DNA of 64,000 nucleotides from Oscillospiraceae bacterium (GCA_902799075.1 CADBYZ010000001.1:22149-86148); one strand, 5' to 3'; positions 35,641 to 42,696 are shown, counted from the first letter of the stretch. The notes: a model not told the origin generated them from the sequence alone. Made by a program: numbers and translations.

Positions 35641-36471
35641 GAACTGACCACCGCGTCGCTGGACGCTTTTATAAAACATCTCAGGGAGCAGGAGTACAGC
35701 CCTGCCACGATTGCGAAATACGCCCATGATGTACAGACATTGATCCAGTACGCGCCGGAGGGGATCAGGGACAAGGAGCACTTGAACAGCTTTCGCGCCT
35801 GGTTGGAGGACAAGGGCTATTCCGGTGCAAGCGTCAATTCCATGCTGGGAGCGGTCAACTGTTATCTCGCCTTTCTCGGCTCGGACTGGCGGCTCAAATA
35901 TGTCCGCGTACAGCGCAGGGCCTTTTTACCGGCAGACCGAGAGCTGAACCGGAAGGAATACGAAAGTCTGGTTTCCGCCGCCTTAGAGCAGGGCGACAGA
36001 CGCCTGGCCCTGATCGTCCAGACGCTGTGCGCCCTCGGCCTGCGGATCAGCGAGTTGAAGGCCGTCACCGTGGAGAGCCTTGCCGCCGGAGAAGCAAGCA
36101 TACACAACAAGGGTAAGCTCCGCACGATCCTAATCCCCGACGCGCTGTGCAGGAAACTCCGCGCCTGGTGCCACGAGCGCGGCATACGCGCAGGCTGCGT
36201 CTTTGTCACCCGGACGGGCCGGGCGCTTGACCGCTCCAACGTCTGGAAGATGCTGAAACGGCTGGCGGAGGCGGCAAGGGTACTCAAAAAGAAAGTCTTT
36301 CCCCACAATCTGCGCCACCTTTTCGCCCGGACACATTATGAGCGTTTCAAGGACATTGTACGCCTTGCGGACATCCTCGGCCACAGCAGCATCGACACTA
36401 CCCGCATTTACACAGCCCGAAGCGGAAAAGAAGAGAGGCGGCAGCTTGGACAGCTCCGCCTCATCTTGTAA
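35635..36471 (+). CDS. Tyrosine recombinase (XerC/XerD-like)
   Basis: A 278-residue site-specific recombinase. The N-terminal SAM-like core-binding domain spans about 1-90. All catalytic residues are in place: Arg in ALGLRISELK, Lys in HNKGKLRT, H-x-x-R in FPHNLRHLFA, His in LGHSSIDTT and the nucleophile Tyr in TRIYTA. It is an orphan, with no phage genes. Just downstream lies a pair of 24-bp inverted repeats shaped like recombination sites, so it is the leading candidate for the enzyme that flips them. XerC/D housekeeping function is the alternative. Confidence 0.88.
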   Translation: MLELTTASLDAFIKHLREQEYSPATIAKYAHDVQTLIQYAPEGIRDKEHLNSFRAWLEDKGYSGASVNSMLGAVNCYLAFLGSDWRLKYVRVQRRAFLPADRELNRKEYESLVSAALEQGDRRLALIVQTLCALGLRISELKAVTVESLAAGEASIHNKGKLRTILIPDALCRKLRAWCHERGIRAGCVFVTRTGRALDRSNVWKMLKRLAEAARVLKKKVFPHNLRHLFARTHYERFKDIVRLADILGHSSIDTTRIYTARSGKEERRQLGQLRLIL

Positions 36472-36496
36472 GCGTATCGGGCAGGGGTTAAATCAA

Positions 36497-36525
36497 TTGA
36501 CAAAACACGGCGCAAAAGGTAGAAT
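36497..36525 (+). promoter_or_regulatory. Sense promoter of small-peptide cassette 1
   Basis: TTGACA, 17-nt spacer, TAGAAT. Identical to the promoter of cassette 2 at 36876. Confidence 0.8.
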
Positions 36526-36582
36526 GGAGACAACCTCGCAAGAGGCCACCGGAGCAATCCGGCGAAAGGTGCGCTGTTGAAT

Positions 36583-36711
36583 ATGGCGGGCGGTTGGCCA
36601 CTTCCCGGAAGGGAGGTGGGGCTTATGGAAAAGCGGAGAATCCTTCGCTTTGTGCTGTGCCTCATCGTGATCATTTTGATCATGCTGTACATAGCGCCAA
36701 AAGCTTATTGA
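36583..36711 (+). CDS. Small hydrophobic peptide, possible type I toxin, copy 1
   Basis: The likely product starts at ATG 36625 behind GGGAGGTGG and is 28 residues long: a basic start (MEKRRILRF), an 18-20 residue hydrophobic helix (VLCLIVIILIMLYI) and a short PKAY end. An in-frame ATG at 36583 would give 42 residues. In the mRNA CCACTTCCC can pair with GGGAGGTGG around GGAA, hiding the ribosome site. The layout, a single membrane helix with a hidden ribosome site and convergent antisense promoter, is that of type I toxins such as TxpA or Fst. No sequence family is recognised. Confidence 0.6.
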   Translation: MAGGWPLPGREVGLMEKRRILRFVLCLIVIILIMLYIAPKAY

Positions 36712-36724
36712 GCCTTTAAAAGCT

Positions 36725-36810
36725 CGTTGACCGCCCGGCTGTCCCCCGTGCGGTCAACATCTTAATTTGATCGTATAGGGCCAACCGTCAAATCAACAGC
36801 GCCCTTTTGT
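36725..36810 (-). ncRNA. Predicted antisense RNA, cassette 1
   Basis: Inferred from the minus-strand promoter at 36844-36817 and the hairpin at 36726-36758. The RNA would be about 85 nt and would cover the 3' end of the peptide message. Confidence 0.45.
36726..36758. terminator. Terminator-like hairpin, cassette 1
   Basis: GTTGACCGC pairs perfectly with GCGGTCAAC. It could end the antisense RNA leftward (followed there by GAGCTTTT) and the sense RNA rightward. Confidence 0.55.
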
Positions 36811-36816
36811 ATTTTC

Positions 36817-36844
36817 ATTATACCACGCGCCTGGGCTTTGTCAA
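36817..36844 (-). promoter_or_regulatory. Antisense promoter, cassette 1
   Basis: Minus strand TTGACA (36844-36839), 16-nt spacer, TATAAT (36822-36817): consensus at both boxes. Confidence 0.8.
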
Positions 36845-36875
36845 GCGGTGAAAATGCTGTCCCGGATGCAATCAA

Positions 36876-36904
36876 TTGACAAAACACGGCGCAAAAGGTA
36901 GAAT
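36876..36904 (+). promoter_or_regulatory. Sense promoter of small-peptide cassette 2
   Basis: TTGACA, 17-nt spacer, TAGAAT, same as cassette 1. Confidence 0.8.
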
Positions 36905-36961
36905 GGAGACAACCTCGCAAGAGGCCACCGGAGCAATCCGGCGAAAGGTGCGCTGTTGAAT

Positions 36962-37051
36962 ATGGCGGATAAGCGGAGAATCATTCGCTTTGTGCTGTGC
37001 CTCATCGTGATCGTTTTGATCATGCTGTACATAGCGCCTAAAGCTTACTGA
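36962..37051 (+). CDS. Small hydrophobic peptide, possible type I toxin, copy 2
   Basis: 29 residues: MADKRRIIRF, then a hydrophobic helix VLCLIVIVLIMLYI and PKAY. Only four positions differ from copy 1 in the shared part, mostly by conservative changes, and both frames stay open. That points to selection on the peptide. The ribosome site would be AAAGGTG, about 12 nt upstream. Confidence 0.55.
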   Translation: MADKRRIIRFVLCLIVIVLIMLYIAPKAY

Positions 37052-37064
37052 GCCTTTAAAAGCT

Positions 37065-37151
37065 CGTTGACCGCCCGGCTGATCCCCGTGCGGTCAACAT
37101 TATTTATGTAACTGTATCGGGCCAACCGTCAAATCAACAGCGCCCTTTTGT
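37065..37151 (-). ncRNA. Predicted antisense RNA, cassette 2
   Basis: Inferred from the promoter at 37185-37158 and the hairpin at 37066-37098, in the same geometry as copy 1. Confidence 0.42.
37066..37098. terminator. Terminator-like hairpin, cassette 2
   Basis: GTTGACCGC pairs with GCGGTCAAC, as in cassette 1. Confidence 0.5.
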
Positions 37152-37157
37152 ATATTC

Positions 37158-37185
37158 ATTATACCACGCGCCCGGGCTTTGTCAA
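37158..37185 (-). promoter_or_regulatory. Antisense promoter, cassette 2
   Basis: Minus strand TTGACA (37185-37180), 16-nt spacer, TATAAT (37163-37158). Confidence 0.8.
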
Positions 37186-37227
37186 GAGAAAGCGCCCGCG
37201 TTTTGCTTTTTTGCCTCATCCTGTAAT

Positions 37228-37251
37228 ACCACATACTGTGCATTATGTGGT
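37228..37251. repeat. Left inverted repeat / putative recombination site
   Basis: 24 bp: ACCACATA, 8-bp core CTGTGCAT, TATGTGGT. The 8-bp arms are perfect inverted copies around an asymmetric core, the plan of tyrosine-recombinase crossover sites. It is the exact reverse complement of 37469-37492. Confidence 0.85.
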
Positions 37252-37468
37252 ATTAAAAATCTACGAATTGTATTTTAACTGCTCTCGCCGTCAAAGTCAA
37301 TCCGCAATACATACAAGAAATTACATTTTTAGGCATACAGAACCAGCCGGAGACGATTTGTAATACGTTTCCGGCCATTGGTGCTGCCTTTTTGTGGGTC
37401 CTTTGCAGGGGACGGCCTGTTTTGCGGCGGGCTGTCGAGGGCGCCAGCCCCTACGAAGCGGGCGGTAA
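37252..37468. other. Putative invertible segment
   Basis: 217 bp between the inverted repeats with no gene. It holds a minus-strand promoter near its left end. If the segment flips, that promoter would sit next to the right repeat and read into the surface-protein gene at 37538. Confidence 0.65.
37272..37300 (-). promoter_or_regulatory. Promoter inside the invertible segment, facing away from the surface-protein gene
   Basis: Minus strand TTGACT (37300-37295), 17-nt spacer, TAAAAT (37277-37272). No comparable promoter pointing right was found between the segment and the gene. Confidence 0.65.
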
Positions 37469-37492
37469 ACCACATAATGCACAGTATGTGGT
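37469..37492. repeat. Right inverted repeat / putative recombination site
   Basis: 24 bp: ACCACATA, core ATGCACAG, TATGTGGT. The core is the reverse complement of the left core, so recombination between the two would invert, not delete, the segment. Confidence 0.85.
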
Positions 37493-37537
37493 ACAACGAA
37501 AGCCGAAGAAATTCGGAAAAAGTATGGAGGAAAGAAA

Positions 37538-38866
37538 ATGAAACAAAGAGGAATGAAAATCCTGGCCATGCTTCTCACGCTGGCGATGGTCGTCGGGCTG
37601 TTCCCCGGCATGAACATGACGGCGTATGCGGCTGGCGAAGACATCACTTCCAATATCACCATTAGGGTGAGTTCTTCTTGCAAAAGTGATGATTATACAG
37701 TATCCTCTTACGACAAGGGTGAATACACCGTAAAGGAGGGCGTGGTTGTCACTTTCAGGTGTGGTAAATGGTTTACGGATGCCGTTACGATTTACCTCAA
37801 TGGTACTGCGGTTGCAACGTGGCCAGGATATGACTACAACAGCAAATATGTCTGGACTGCGAAAAAGGACGCCAAGATCAACTGGGCAGGGTACAGTCAA
37901 TCTAGTGCGAACATCTATCTCACAGAAACTTCTACCGTCGATGTCACCGGCATAACCCTCGCCCCGGCTACAGCCGACATGACCGTGGGCGGCACGCAGA
38001 CGCTGACAGCCACCGTCGAACCTGTCAATGCTACGGACAAGACGGTGAAGTGGAGCGTCAGCGGGACAAACGCGGGTGCTGTGAAGCTATACTCCGACGC
38101 GGCTTGCACCGCCCCTCTTGCGTTAAATACAGCCATCGATACCCTGACCGTCTACGCCAAGGGCACGGCGGCGGGCAGCGCCACCGTTACCGTCACCAGC
38201 AACGCGGACGCAACCAAGAGCGCGTCCTGCGCCGTAACCGTGAGTGCGGTCACGTACACCGTGACCTATGATCCCGGCAGGGGTTCGGGAACGATGGAGC
38301 CCACAACGGTTTCAAAAAACGCTGCGGAGAAGTACATGTACACAGTCGAGAGCTGCGGCTTTACCGCACCCGACGGAAAGACCTTTGACTTTTGGAAAGG
38401 CAGCGACGACAAAGAATACAGAGTCGGCGGTGAGTACGAGCTGACCGGCGACATCACCCTCACGGCCCAGTGGAAGGAAGAGAAAAAGCCTGGCGACAGC
38501 GGCGAGAAAAAAACCTCCGACGGCGGCTCCGGCTTCGACCTCGTGTTCAACATCCCCGGCGAGGATAACTCCTGGGAGTATGTCGGCGGCTATGCCCCGC
38601 AGCAGGCGTACCGCGTGAGCCTTGCGCCCATGCAGGGCGGCAGCGCGGCCCTCGGCCTCACGACGGGCGATTCCGGCACGCAGATGAATGTCTACCCGTC
38701 CACGACGGTTTTTGTCTTCCCGAACGCGGAGCAGGGCTACACACTTGACAAGATCGTCTGGAGCCTCATCGACGGGTCGGCAAGCTATGACATCACCGAG
38801 GCGAAGAACTTCGTCATGCCCGCCATGGACGTGGTGGTCTACGTGACCTTCCGCCCCGTAGGGTAA
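37538..38866 (+). CDS. Secreted Big_2 / InlB-repeat protein
   Basis: A 442-residue exported protein. The signal peptide (MKQRGMKILAMLLTLAMVVG...TAYA) is cut before AGEDI. A lectin-like or beta-rich N-terminal part is followed by a Big_2 Ig-like domain (about 135-235, starting VTGITLAPATADMTVGG) and an InlB/Listeria-Bacteroides-type repeat (about 240-310, ending GDITLTAQW). The last 120 residues are unassigned. There is no LPXTG, SLH or other anchor, so it is probably released or held by non-covalent contacts. AGGAGG lies 9 nt before the ATG. It is the only gene directly downstream of the putative invertible promoter. Confidence 0.85.
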   Translation: MKQRGMKILAMLLTLAMVVGLFPGMNMTAYAAGEDITSNITIRVSSSCKSDDYTVSSYDKGEYTVKEGVVVTFRCGKWFTDAVTIYLNGTAVATWPGYDYNSKYVWTAKKDAKINWAGYSQSSANIYLTETSTVDVTGITLAPATADMTVGGTQTLTATVEPVNATDKTVKWSVSGTNAGAVKLYSDAACTAPLALNTAIDTLTVYAKGTAAGSATVTVTSNADATKSASCAVTVSAVTYTVTYDPGRGSGTMEPTTVSKNAAEKYMYTVESCGFTAPDGKTFDFWKGSDDKEYRVGGEYELTGDITLTAQWKEEKKPGDSGEKKTSDGGSGFDLVFNIPGEDNSWEYVGGYAPQQAYRVSLAPMQGGSAALGLTTGDSGTQMNVYPSTTVFVFPNAEQGYTLDKIVWSLIDGSASYDITEAKNFVMPAMDVVVYVTFRPVG

Positions 38867-39117
38867 AGACAGGAAACCCGTCATCCTTCGCTGGCGCGAA
38901 GCCATGACAGGCTCTCAGGGTTACGACATTGTAGGGGCCCTCATCGGCTCGCCGTTCGCCGCAGTGCGCGGCTTCGGCGCGCGCCTTCGCCGAGGCAAAC
39001 GGTATTGACTTCACAGCCGTTGACGCCGGGCGCGGGGATACCTGGGCCCCGCCGGTTTCCCCGGCGCACCCGTGGTGATGCCCTACGTGGCGTTCTGAGC
39101 GTCAGGCGAATCATCCC
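38867..39117. other. Non-coding gap before tyrS
   Basis: 251 bp without a credible gene. It includes a rearranged fragment of the TGTCATTC-type repeat (ATCCTTCGCTGGCGC and CTCAGG around 38881-38920) and GC-rich hairpins. No terminator with a T-run was seen for the surface-protein gene. Confidence 0.5.
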
Positions 39118-39146
39118 TTGACTTTAAGGCAAATATACAGTAAAAT
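39118..39146 (+). promoter_or_regulatory. Sigma-A promoter of tyrS
   Basis: TTGACT, 17-nt spacer, TAAAAT. A short stem GCCCTC...GAGGGC with TTTCCTT follows in the leader (39147-39179). This leader is too short for a T-box. Confidence 0.7.
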
Positions 39147-39213
39147 GCCCTCTGTCCCCTCGGATAGAGGGCTTTCCTTAACAAATTCATATTTACGATA
39201 CAGGAGAATCAAC

Positions 39214-40437
39214 ATGGGAATCTATGAAGAACTGGTAGCGCGCGGGCTGATCGCCCAGGTTACGAACGAGGACGAGATCCGCGAGATGGTCAATAACGGC
39301 AAGGCCACCTTCTACATCGGCTTTGACTGCACCGCCGACTCCCTGCACGTCGGCCACTTCATGGCGCTGTGCCTCATGAAGCGCCTGCAGATGGCGGGCA
39401 ACAAGCCCATCGCCCTCATCGGCGACGGCACTACCCTCATCGGCGACCCCTCCGGCCGCACCGACATGCGCAAGATGCTCACCCGCGAGGACATCCGCCA
39501 CAACGCCGAGTGCTTCAAGCGCCAGATGGAGAAGTTCATCGACTTTTCCGACGGCAAGGCCATGATGCTCTATAACTCCGAGTGGCTCGTCCCCCTCAAC
39601 TATATCGAGCTGCTGCGCGAGGTGGGCGCGTGCTTCTCCGTCAACAACATGCTGCGCGCCGAGTGCTACAAGCAGCGCATGGAGCGCGGCCTGAGCTTCC
39701 TGGAATTCAACTACATGATCATGCAGTCCTACGACTTCTACTACATGTTCCAGCACTACGGCTGCAACATGCAGTTCGGCGGCAACGACCAGTGGAGCAA
39801 CATGCTCGGCGGCACGGAGCTGATCCGCAAAAAGCTCGGCAAGGACGCCCACGCCATGACCATCACCCTGCTTCTCAACTCCGAGGGCAAGAAGATGGGC
39901 AAGACCGCCTCCGGCGCTGTCTGGCTCGATCCCAACAAGACCAGCCCCTATGAGTTTTACCAGTACTGGCGCAATGTCGGCGACGCGGACGTGCTCAAGT
40001 GCATCCGCATGCTGACCTTCCTGCCCCTCGAGCAGATCGACGAGATGGACAAGTGGGAGGGCAGCCAGCTCAACAAGGCAAAGGAGATCCTGGCCTACGA
40101 GCTGACGAGCCTTGTCCACGGCGAGGAGGAGGCGAAGAAGGCCGAGGCCTCCGCCAAGGCTCTGTTCGCGGGCGGCGCGGACGGCGGCGACGTGCCCACC
40201 ACCGAGCTTACCGACGCGGACCTCATTGACGGCAGCCTCGATATCCTTAGCTTGCTTGTGAAGTCCGGTCTCTGCGCCTCCAAGTCCGAGGCCCGCCGCA
40301 ACGTCCAGCAGGGCGGCGTCACGGTCGAGGATCAGAAGGTCACGGATATCGCGGCCCTCTACGACGCCGATACCCTCCGCAAGGGCCTCATGGTCCGCCG
40401 CGGCAAGAAGAATTTCAACAAGGTCATTTTGAAGTAA
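39214..40437 (+). CDS. tyrS: Tyrosyl-tRNA synthetase
   Basis: A 407-residue class I synthetase. The HIGH-like motif is HVGHFMALC, the KMSKS-like motif is KKMGKT, and the C-terminus is an S4 domain (ASKSEARRNVQQGGVTV). The KMGKT form and length correspond to the TyrRS branch typical of Clostridia and proteobacteria. ATG 39214 follows AGGAG. Confidence 0.96.
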   Translation: MGIYEELVARGLIAQVTNEDEIREMVNNGKATFYIGFDCTADSLHVGHFMALCLMKRLQMAGNKPIALIGDGTTLIGDPSGRTDMRKMLTREDIRHNAECFKRQMEKFIDFSDGKAMMLYNSEWLVPLNYIELLREVGACFSVNNMLRAECYKQRMERGLSFLEFNYMIMQSYDFYYMFQHYGCNMQFGGNDQWSNMLGGTELIRKKLGKDAHAMTITLLLNSEGKKMGKTASGAVWLDPNKTSPYEFYQYWRNVGDADVLKCIRMLTFLPLEQIDEMDKWEGSQLNKAKEILAYELTSLVHGEEEAKKAEASAKALFAGGADGGDVPTTELTDADLIDGSLDILSLLVKSGLCASKSEARRNVQQGGVTVEDQKVTDIAALYDADTLRKGLMVRRGKKNFNKVILK

Positions 40438-40445
40438 AACACGCG

Positions 40446-40476
40446 ATCCCCGGCGAATACGCCGGGGATCTTTCAT
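40446..40476. terminator. Bidirectional terminator between tyrS and cotJC
   Basis: GATCCCCGGCG pairs with CGCCGGGGATC around AATA, followed by TTTCATT. Confidence 0.85.
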
Positions 40477-41072
40477 TACCGGTCGAAGGCCGGGTTTATC
40501 GCGTAGAAGTTCTTTTCATCCAGCTTCTCGGCTGCCAGGCGCAGGGCCTCGCCGAAACGCTGGTAGTGGACGATCTCGCGCTCGCGCAGATAGCGCATGA
40601 CGTTGTTGACATCGGGGTCATCCGACAGGCGCAGGATGTTGTCGTAGGTGACGCGGGCCTTCTGCTCGGCGGCCAGGTCCTCGCTCAGATCGGCGATCAC
40701 GTCGCCCTTGACCTGCATCGACCCGGCGCTCCACGGGAAGCCGGAGGCCGCCGTGGGGTAGACCCCCGCCGTGTGGTCCACAAAGTAGGCGTCAAAGCCC
40801 GCCTTCTTCACCTCGTCGACGGAGAGATCACGCGTCAGCTGGTACACCACCGCGCCGATCATCTCCAGGTGTCCCAGCTCTTCCGTGCCGATATCCGTCA
40901 GCAGGCCCTTGAGCTCGGGGTAGGGCATGGAGTAGCGCTGGCTCAGATAGCGCAGGGAAGCGCCGAGCTCGCCGTCTGGGCCGCCATATTGGCTTATGAT
41001 GAACTTTGCCAGGGCCGGATTGGTATTGCGGATCTTGACCGGATATTGCAGCTTCTTTTCATAGACAAACAT
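40476..41072 (-). CDS. cotJC: Spore coat protein CotJC (manganese catalase family)
   Basis: A 198-residue ferritin-like protein. Dimetal ligands are expected in TEELGHLEMIG and EIVHYQRFGEAL; the start MFVYEKKLQYPVKI is canonical. ATG at 41072 overlaps the TGA of the upstream fusion gene. It is laid down in the inner spore coat with CotJA and CotJB. Confidence 0.95.
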   Translation of the reverse strand: MFVYEKKLQYPVKIRNTNPALAKFIISQYGGPDGELGASLRYLSQRYSMPYPELKGLLTDIGTEELGHLEMIGAVVYQLTRDLSVDEVKKAGFDAYFVDHTAGVYPTAASGFPWSAGSMQVKGDVIADLSEDLAAEQKARVTYDNILRLSDDPDVNNVMRYLREREIVHYQRFGEALRLAAEKLDEKNFYAINPAFDR

Positions 41073-41518
41073 CAGCGCGCCCTCCCGTTCTGAAACTCCC
41101 AAGGCCAGGGATCGCGCAGCCAGGTATAGCTCTCCCGGCCGAGCTGGTCACACTGGGTGATCACGCCGTAGCGCTCCACATAGCGCTCCCGCGCCTCCTT
41201 GCGCAGAGCGAGGATGCTCTGATACAGGGCGAAGGCCTCCCGGTCGTCGGCGTGGGTGTCCAGGTACAGCTCAAGCTCGTCGGTCACAAAGTCGATGGCC
41301 ATGAGCTCCGCCATCGGGGTGTCCGGCGCTTTGTCGTTGACGATATTCATAAACGGCAGGTCAAGCCCCGGAAACAGCGTGCCGCGGGCCAGCGCCTCGG
41401 GAGCCTCGTAATTCGGCGCGGCGGCGTCCTGCATGGGCACATAGGAAAGGGCCAGCGGCGCAAACGCGCCGGGCAGTGACCCGTCACGGAAGGACGGATC
41501 GGGTTTGTTGCAGCTCAA
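41072..41518 (-). CDS. CotJA-CotJB fusion protein
   Basis: A 148-residue protein joining two normally separate coat polypeptides. Residues about 22-58 (LALSYVPMQ, EALARGTLFPGLDLPF) are CotJA; residues about 66-148 (AIDFVTDELELYLDTH, DPWPWEF at the end) are CotJB. TTG start at 41518 lies 7 nt after AAGGAGG. There is no stop or restart between the two parts. CATAGGAT upstream could be the -10 of a sigma-E promoter; the -35 is unclear. Confidence 0.88.
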   Translation of the reverse strand: MSCNKPDPSFRDGSLPGAFAPLALSYVPMQDAAAPNYEAPEALARGTLFPGLDLPFMNIVNDKAPDTPMAELMAIDFVTDELELYLDTHADDREAFALYQSILALRKEARERYVERYGVITQCDQLGRESYTWLRDPWPWEFQNGRAR

Positions 41519-41598
41519 TGATATTCCTCCTTGGAGCGGTTTTCGCTACGTTCCATCCTATGCACAGCGTGCTTGCGCGTGCATGCGGAAGAAAAAGA

Positions 41599-41627
41599 TT
41601 GACACCATGTCAGAACACTGGTATACT
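41599..41627 (+). promoter_or_regulatory. Promoter of the TetR unit
   Basis: TTGACA, 17-nt spacer, TATACT. Confidence 0.75.
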
Positions 41628-41676
41628 ATGTTTTGACATGATGTCATTATTTTTGCACTGATGACCGAACCGGTCA
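41600..41676. promoter_or_regulatory. TetR operator cluster
   Basis: TGACACCATGTCA (41600-41612, over the -35 box) and TGACATGATGTCA (41634-41646, at +1 and beyond) share TGACA-N3-TGTCA. A looser dyad, TGACC-N5-GGTCA, lies at 41662-41676. Position and symmetry indicate autorepression by the adjacent TetR protein. Confidence 0.65.
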
Positions 41677-41702
41677 TAATACGATTATTTGGGAGATATG
41701 AA

Positions 41703-42332
41703 ATGCCGAAGGGATCACCGGAACTGACCAACGCGCGCAAGGAGGAAATCATTGCCGCGTGCCGCAAGCTCTATGAGACTATGAGCTTCAAGGATATCAC
41801 GCTCAAGGAGATCGGGCAGCAGACCTCCTTTACCCGCACCTCGATCTATAACTACTTCGAGACGAAGGAAGAGATCTTCCTGGCCCTGTTTGCCCGGGAG
41901 TATGAGCTGTTTACCAAAGACCTCGACGGGATCTGCGCGGGCAGTGAGACACTTTCACGCGAAGAGCTGGCCTCGGCGCTGGCCCATGCGCTGGAGCGCC
42001 GCCCGCTGATGCTCAAGCTTCTGAGCATGAACCTCTATGACATGGAGGAAAATTCCCGCATGGAGCGGCTGGTGGCGTTCAAGTCGGCCTATGGGGCGTC
42101 GAAGGATGCCCTGGACCGCTGCCTGAAGAAGTTTTGCCCCCGGCTCGACGAGAAGGGGAGGCAGACCTTCCTGTACGCCTTCCTGCCCTTTGTGTACGGC
42201 CTCTATCCCTACAACGTCGTGACAGAGAAGCAGCGCCTGGCCATGCAGGAGGCGGGGATTTCCTATGTGTACATGAGCACATACGAAATGGCATATGACT
42301 TTATTCGGACGCTTTTGGGAGGACTGCAATGA
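41703..42332 (+). CDS. TetR/AcrR family transcriptional regulator
   Basis: A 209-residue repressor. The N-terminal HTH (KEIGQQTSFTRTSIYNYFETKEEIFLALF) is textbook TetR; the C-terminal ligand domain is not assignable. ATG 41703 is 7 nt after GGGAG; an upstream ATG at 41661 falls within the operator region. Its stop overlaps the start of the monooxygenase gene, so the repressor controls its own operon. Confidence 0.93.
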   Translation: MPKGSPELTNARKEEIIAACRKLYETMSFKDITLKEIGQQTSFTRTSIYNYFETKEEIFLALFAREYELFTKDLDGICAGSETLSREELASALAHALERRPLMLKLLSMNLYDMEENSRMERLVAFKSAYGASKDALDRCLKKFCPRLDEKGRQTFLYAFLPFVYGLYPYNVVTEKQRLAMQEAGISYVYMSTYEMAYDFIRTLLGGLQ

Positions 42333-42658
42333 TTACGGTAAATCTTTACTATTCCGGCACAAACGGCTCCGCGCGGCGCTTTGCCGAGGAGATGATCGCA
42401 AGCGGCACCGTTGACGCCATCCGGGCTGAGGACGGGAATCTGCGCTATGCCTACTTTTTCCCGATGGACGACCCCGAGACCGTCCTGCTCATCGACCAGT
42501 GGCGGGACCAGGCGGCCATCGACCTGCACCACGCCTCGCCCATGATGGCGCAGATCGCGGCGCTGCGGGAGAAATATGACCTGCACATGAAGGCCGAGAG
42601 CTTTGTCTCCGACGAGTCCGGCCTGCCGGAAAAGGACATGCGGTTCATCAAACGTTAA
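42329..42658 (+). CDS. ABM-family monooxygenase (YgiN-like quinol monooxygenase)
   Basis: A 109-residue ferredoxin-fold protein of the antibiotic biosynthesis monooxygenase family: MITVNLYYSGTNG, then YFFPMDDPETVLLIDQWRD and HHASPMMAQIAAL. Members oxidise quinols or aromatic compounds without cofactor. It is coupled to the TetR gene by a 4-bp overlap and followed 38 bp later by a flavodoxin, suggesting a redox-stress or aromatic-compound response. Confidence 0.82.
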   Translation: MITVNLYYSGTNGSARRFAEEMIASGTVDAIRAEDGNLRYAYFFPMDDPETVLLIDQWRDQAAIDLHHASPMMAQIAALREKYDLHMKAESFVSDESGLPEKDMRFIKR

Positions 42659-42696
42659 TATTGGCCTAAGCCTTATAAAAGAAAGGAAGCGTTCCC

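Larger units (their letters stand above)
36497..36844. repeat. Tandem cassette, copy 1 (type I toxin-antitoxin-like)
   Basis: About 350 bp, repeated at 36876-37185 with high identity apart from a 39-bp in-frame insertion in copy 1. Each copy has a sense promoter, two GCAA-loop hairpins (CCTCGCAAGAGG and CCGGAGCAATCCGG), a small hydrophobic reading frame, a perfect 9-bp terminator-like stem and a convergent promoter on the other strand. Confidence 0.85.
36876..37185. repeat. Tandem cassette, copy 2
   Basis: Same order of parts as copy 1 without the 39-bp insertion that carries the extra ribosome site. In both copies AAAGGTGCGCTGTTGA of the leader is complementary, with one bulge, to TCAACAGCGCCCTTT near the 3' end. 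Such an end-to-end fold would hide AAAGGTG in the full-length message. Confidence 0.85.

Noticed and set aside
36497-37185. Tandem repeats as a CRISPR array or direct-repeat integron
   Set aside because: Only two units of over 300 bp with promoters and peptide frames, no short regularly spaced repeats and no cas genes.
37228-37492. The 24-bp palindromes as transcription terminators or plain operators
   Set aside because: No T-run suits a terminator. Operator function cannot be excluded, but two exactly reversed copies with asymmetric cores enclosing a promoter next to a recombinase fit recombination better.
39118-39213. T-box riboswitch before tyrS
   Set aside because: The leader is under 70 nt with one short hairpin and no specifier loop or conserved T-box sequence.
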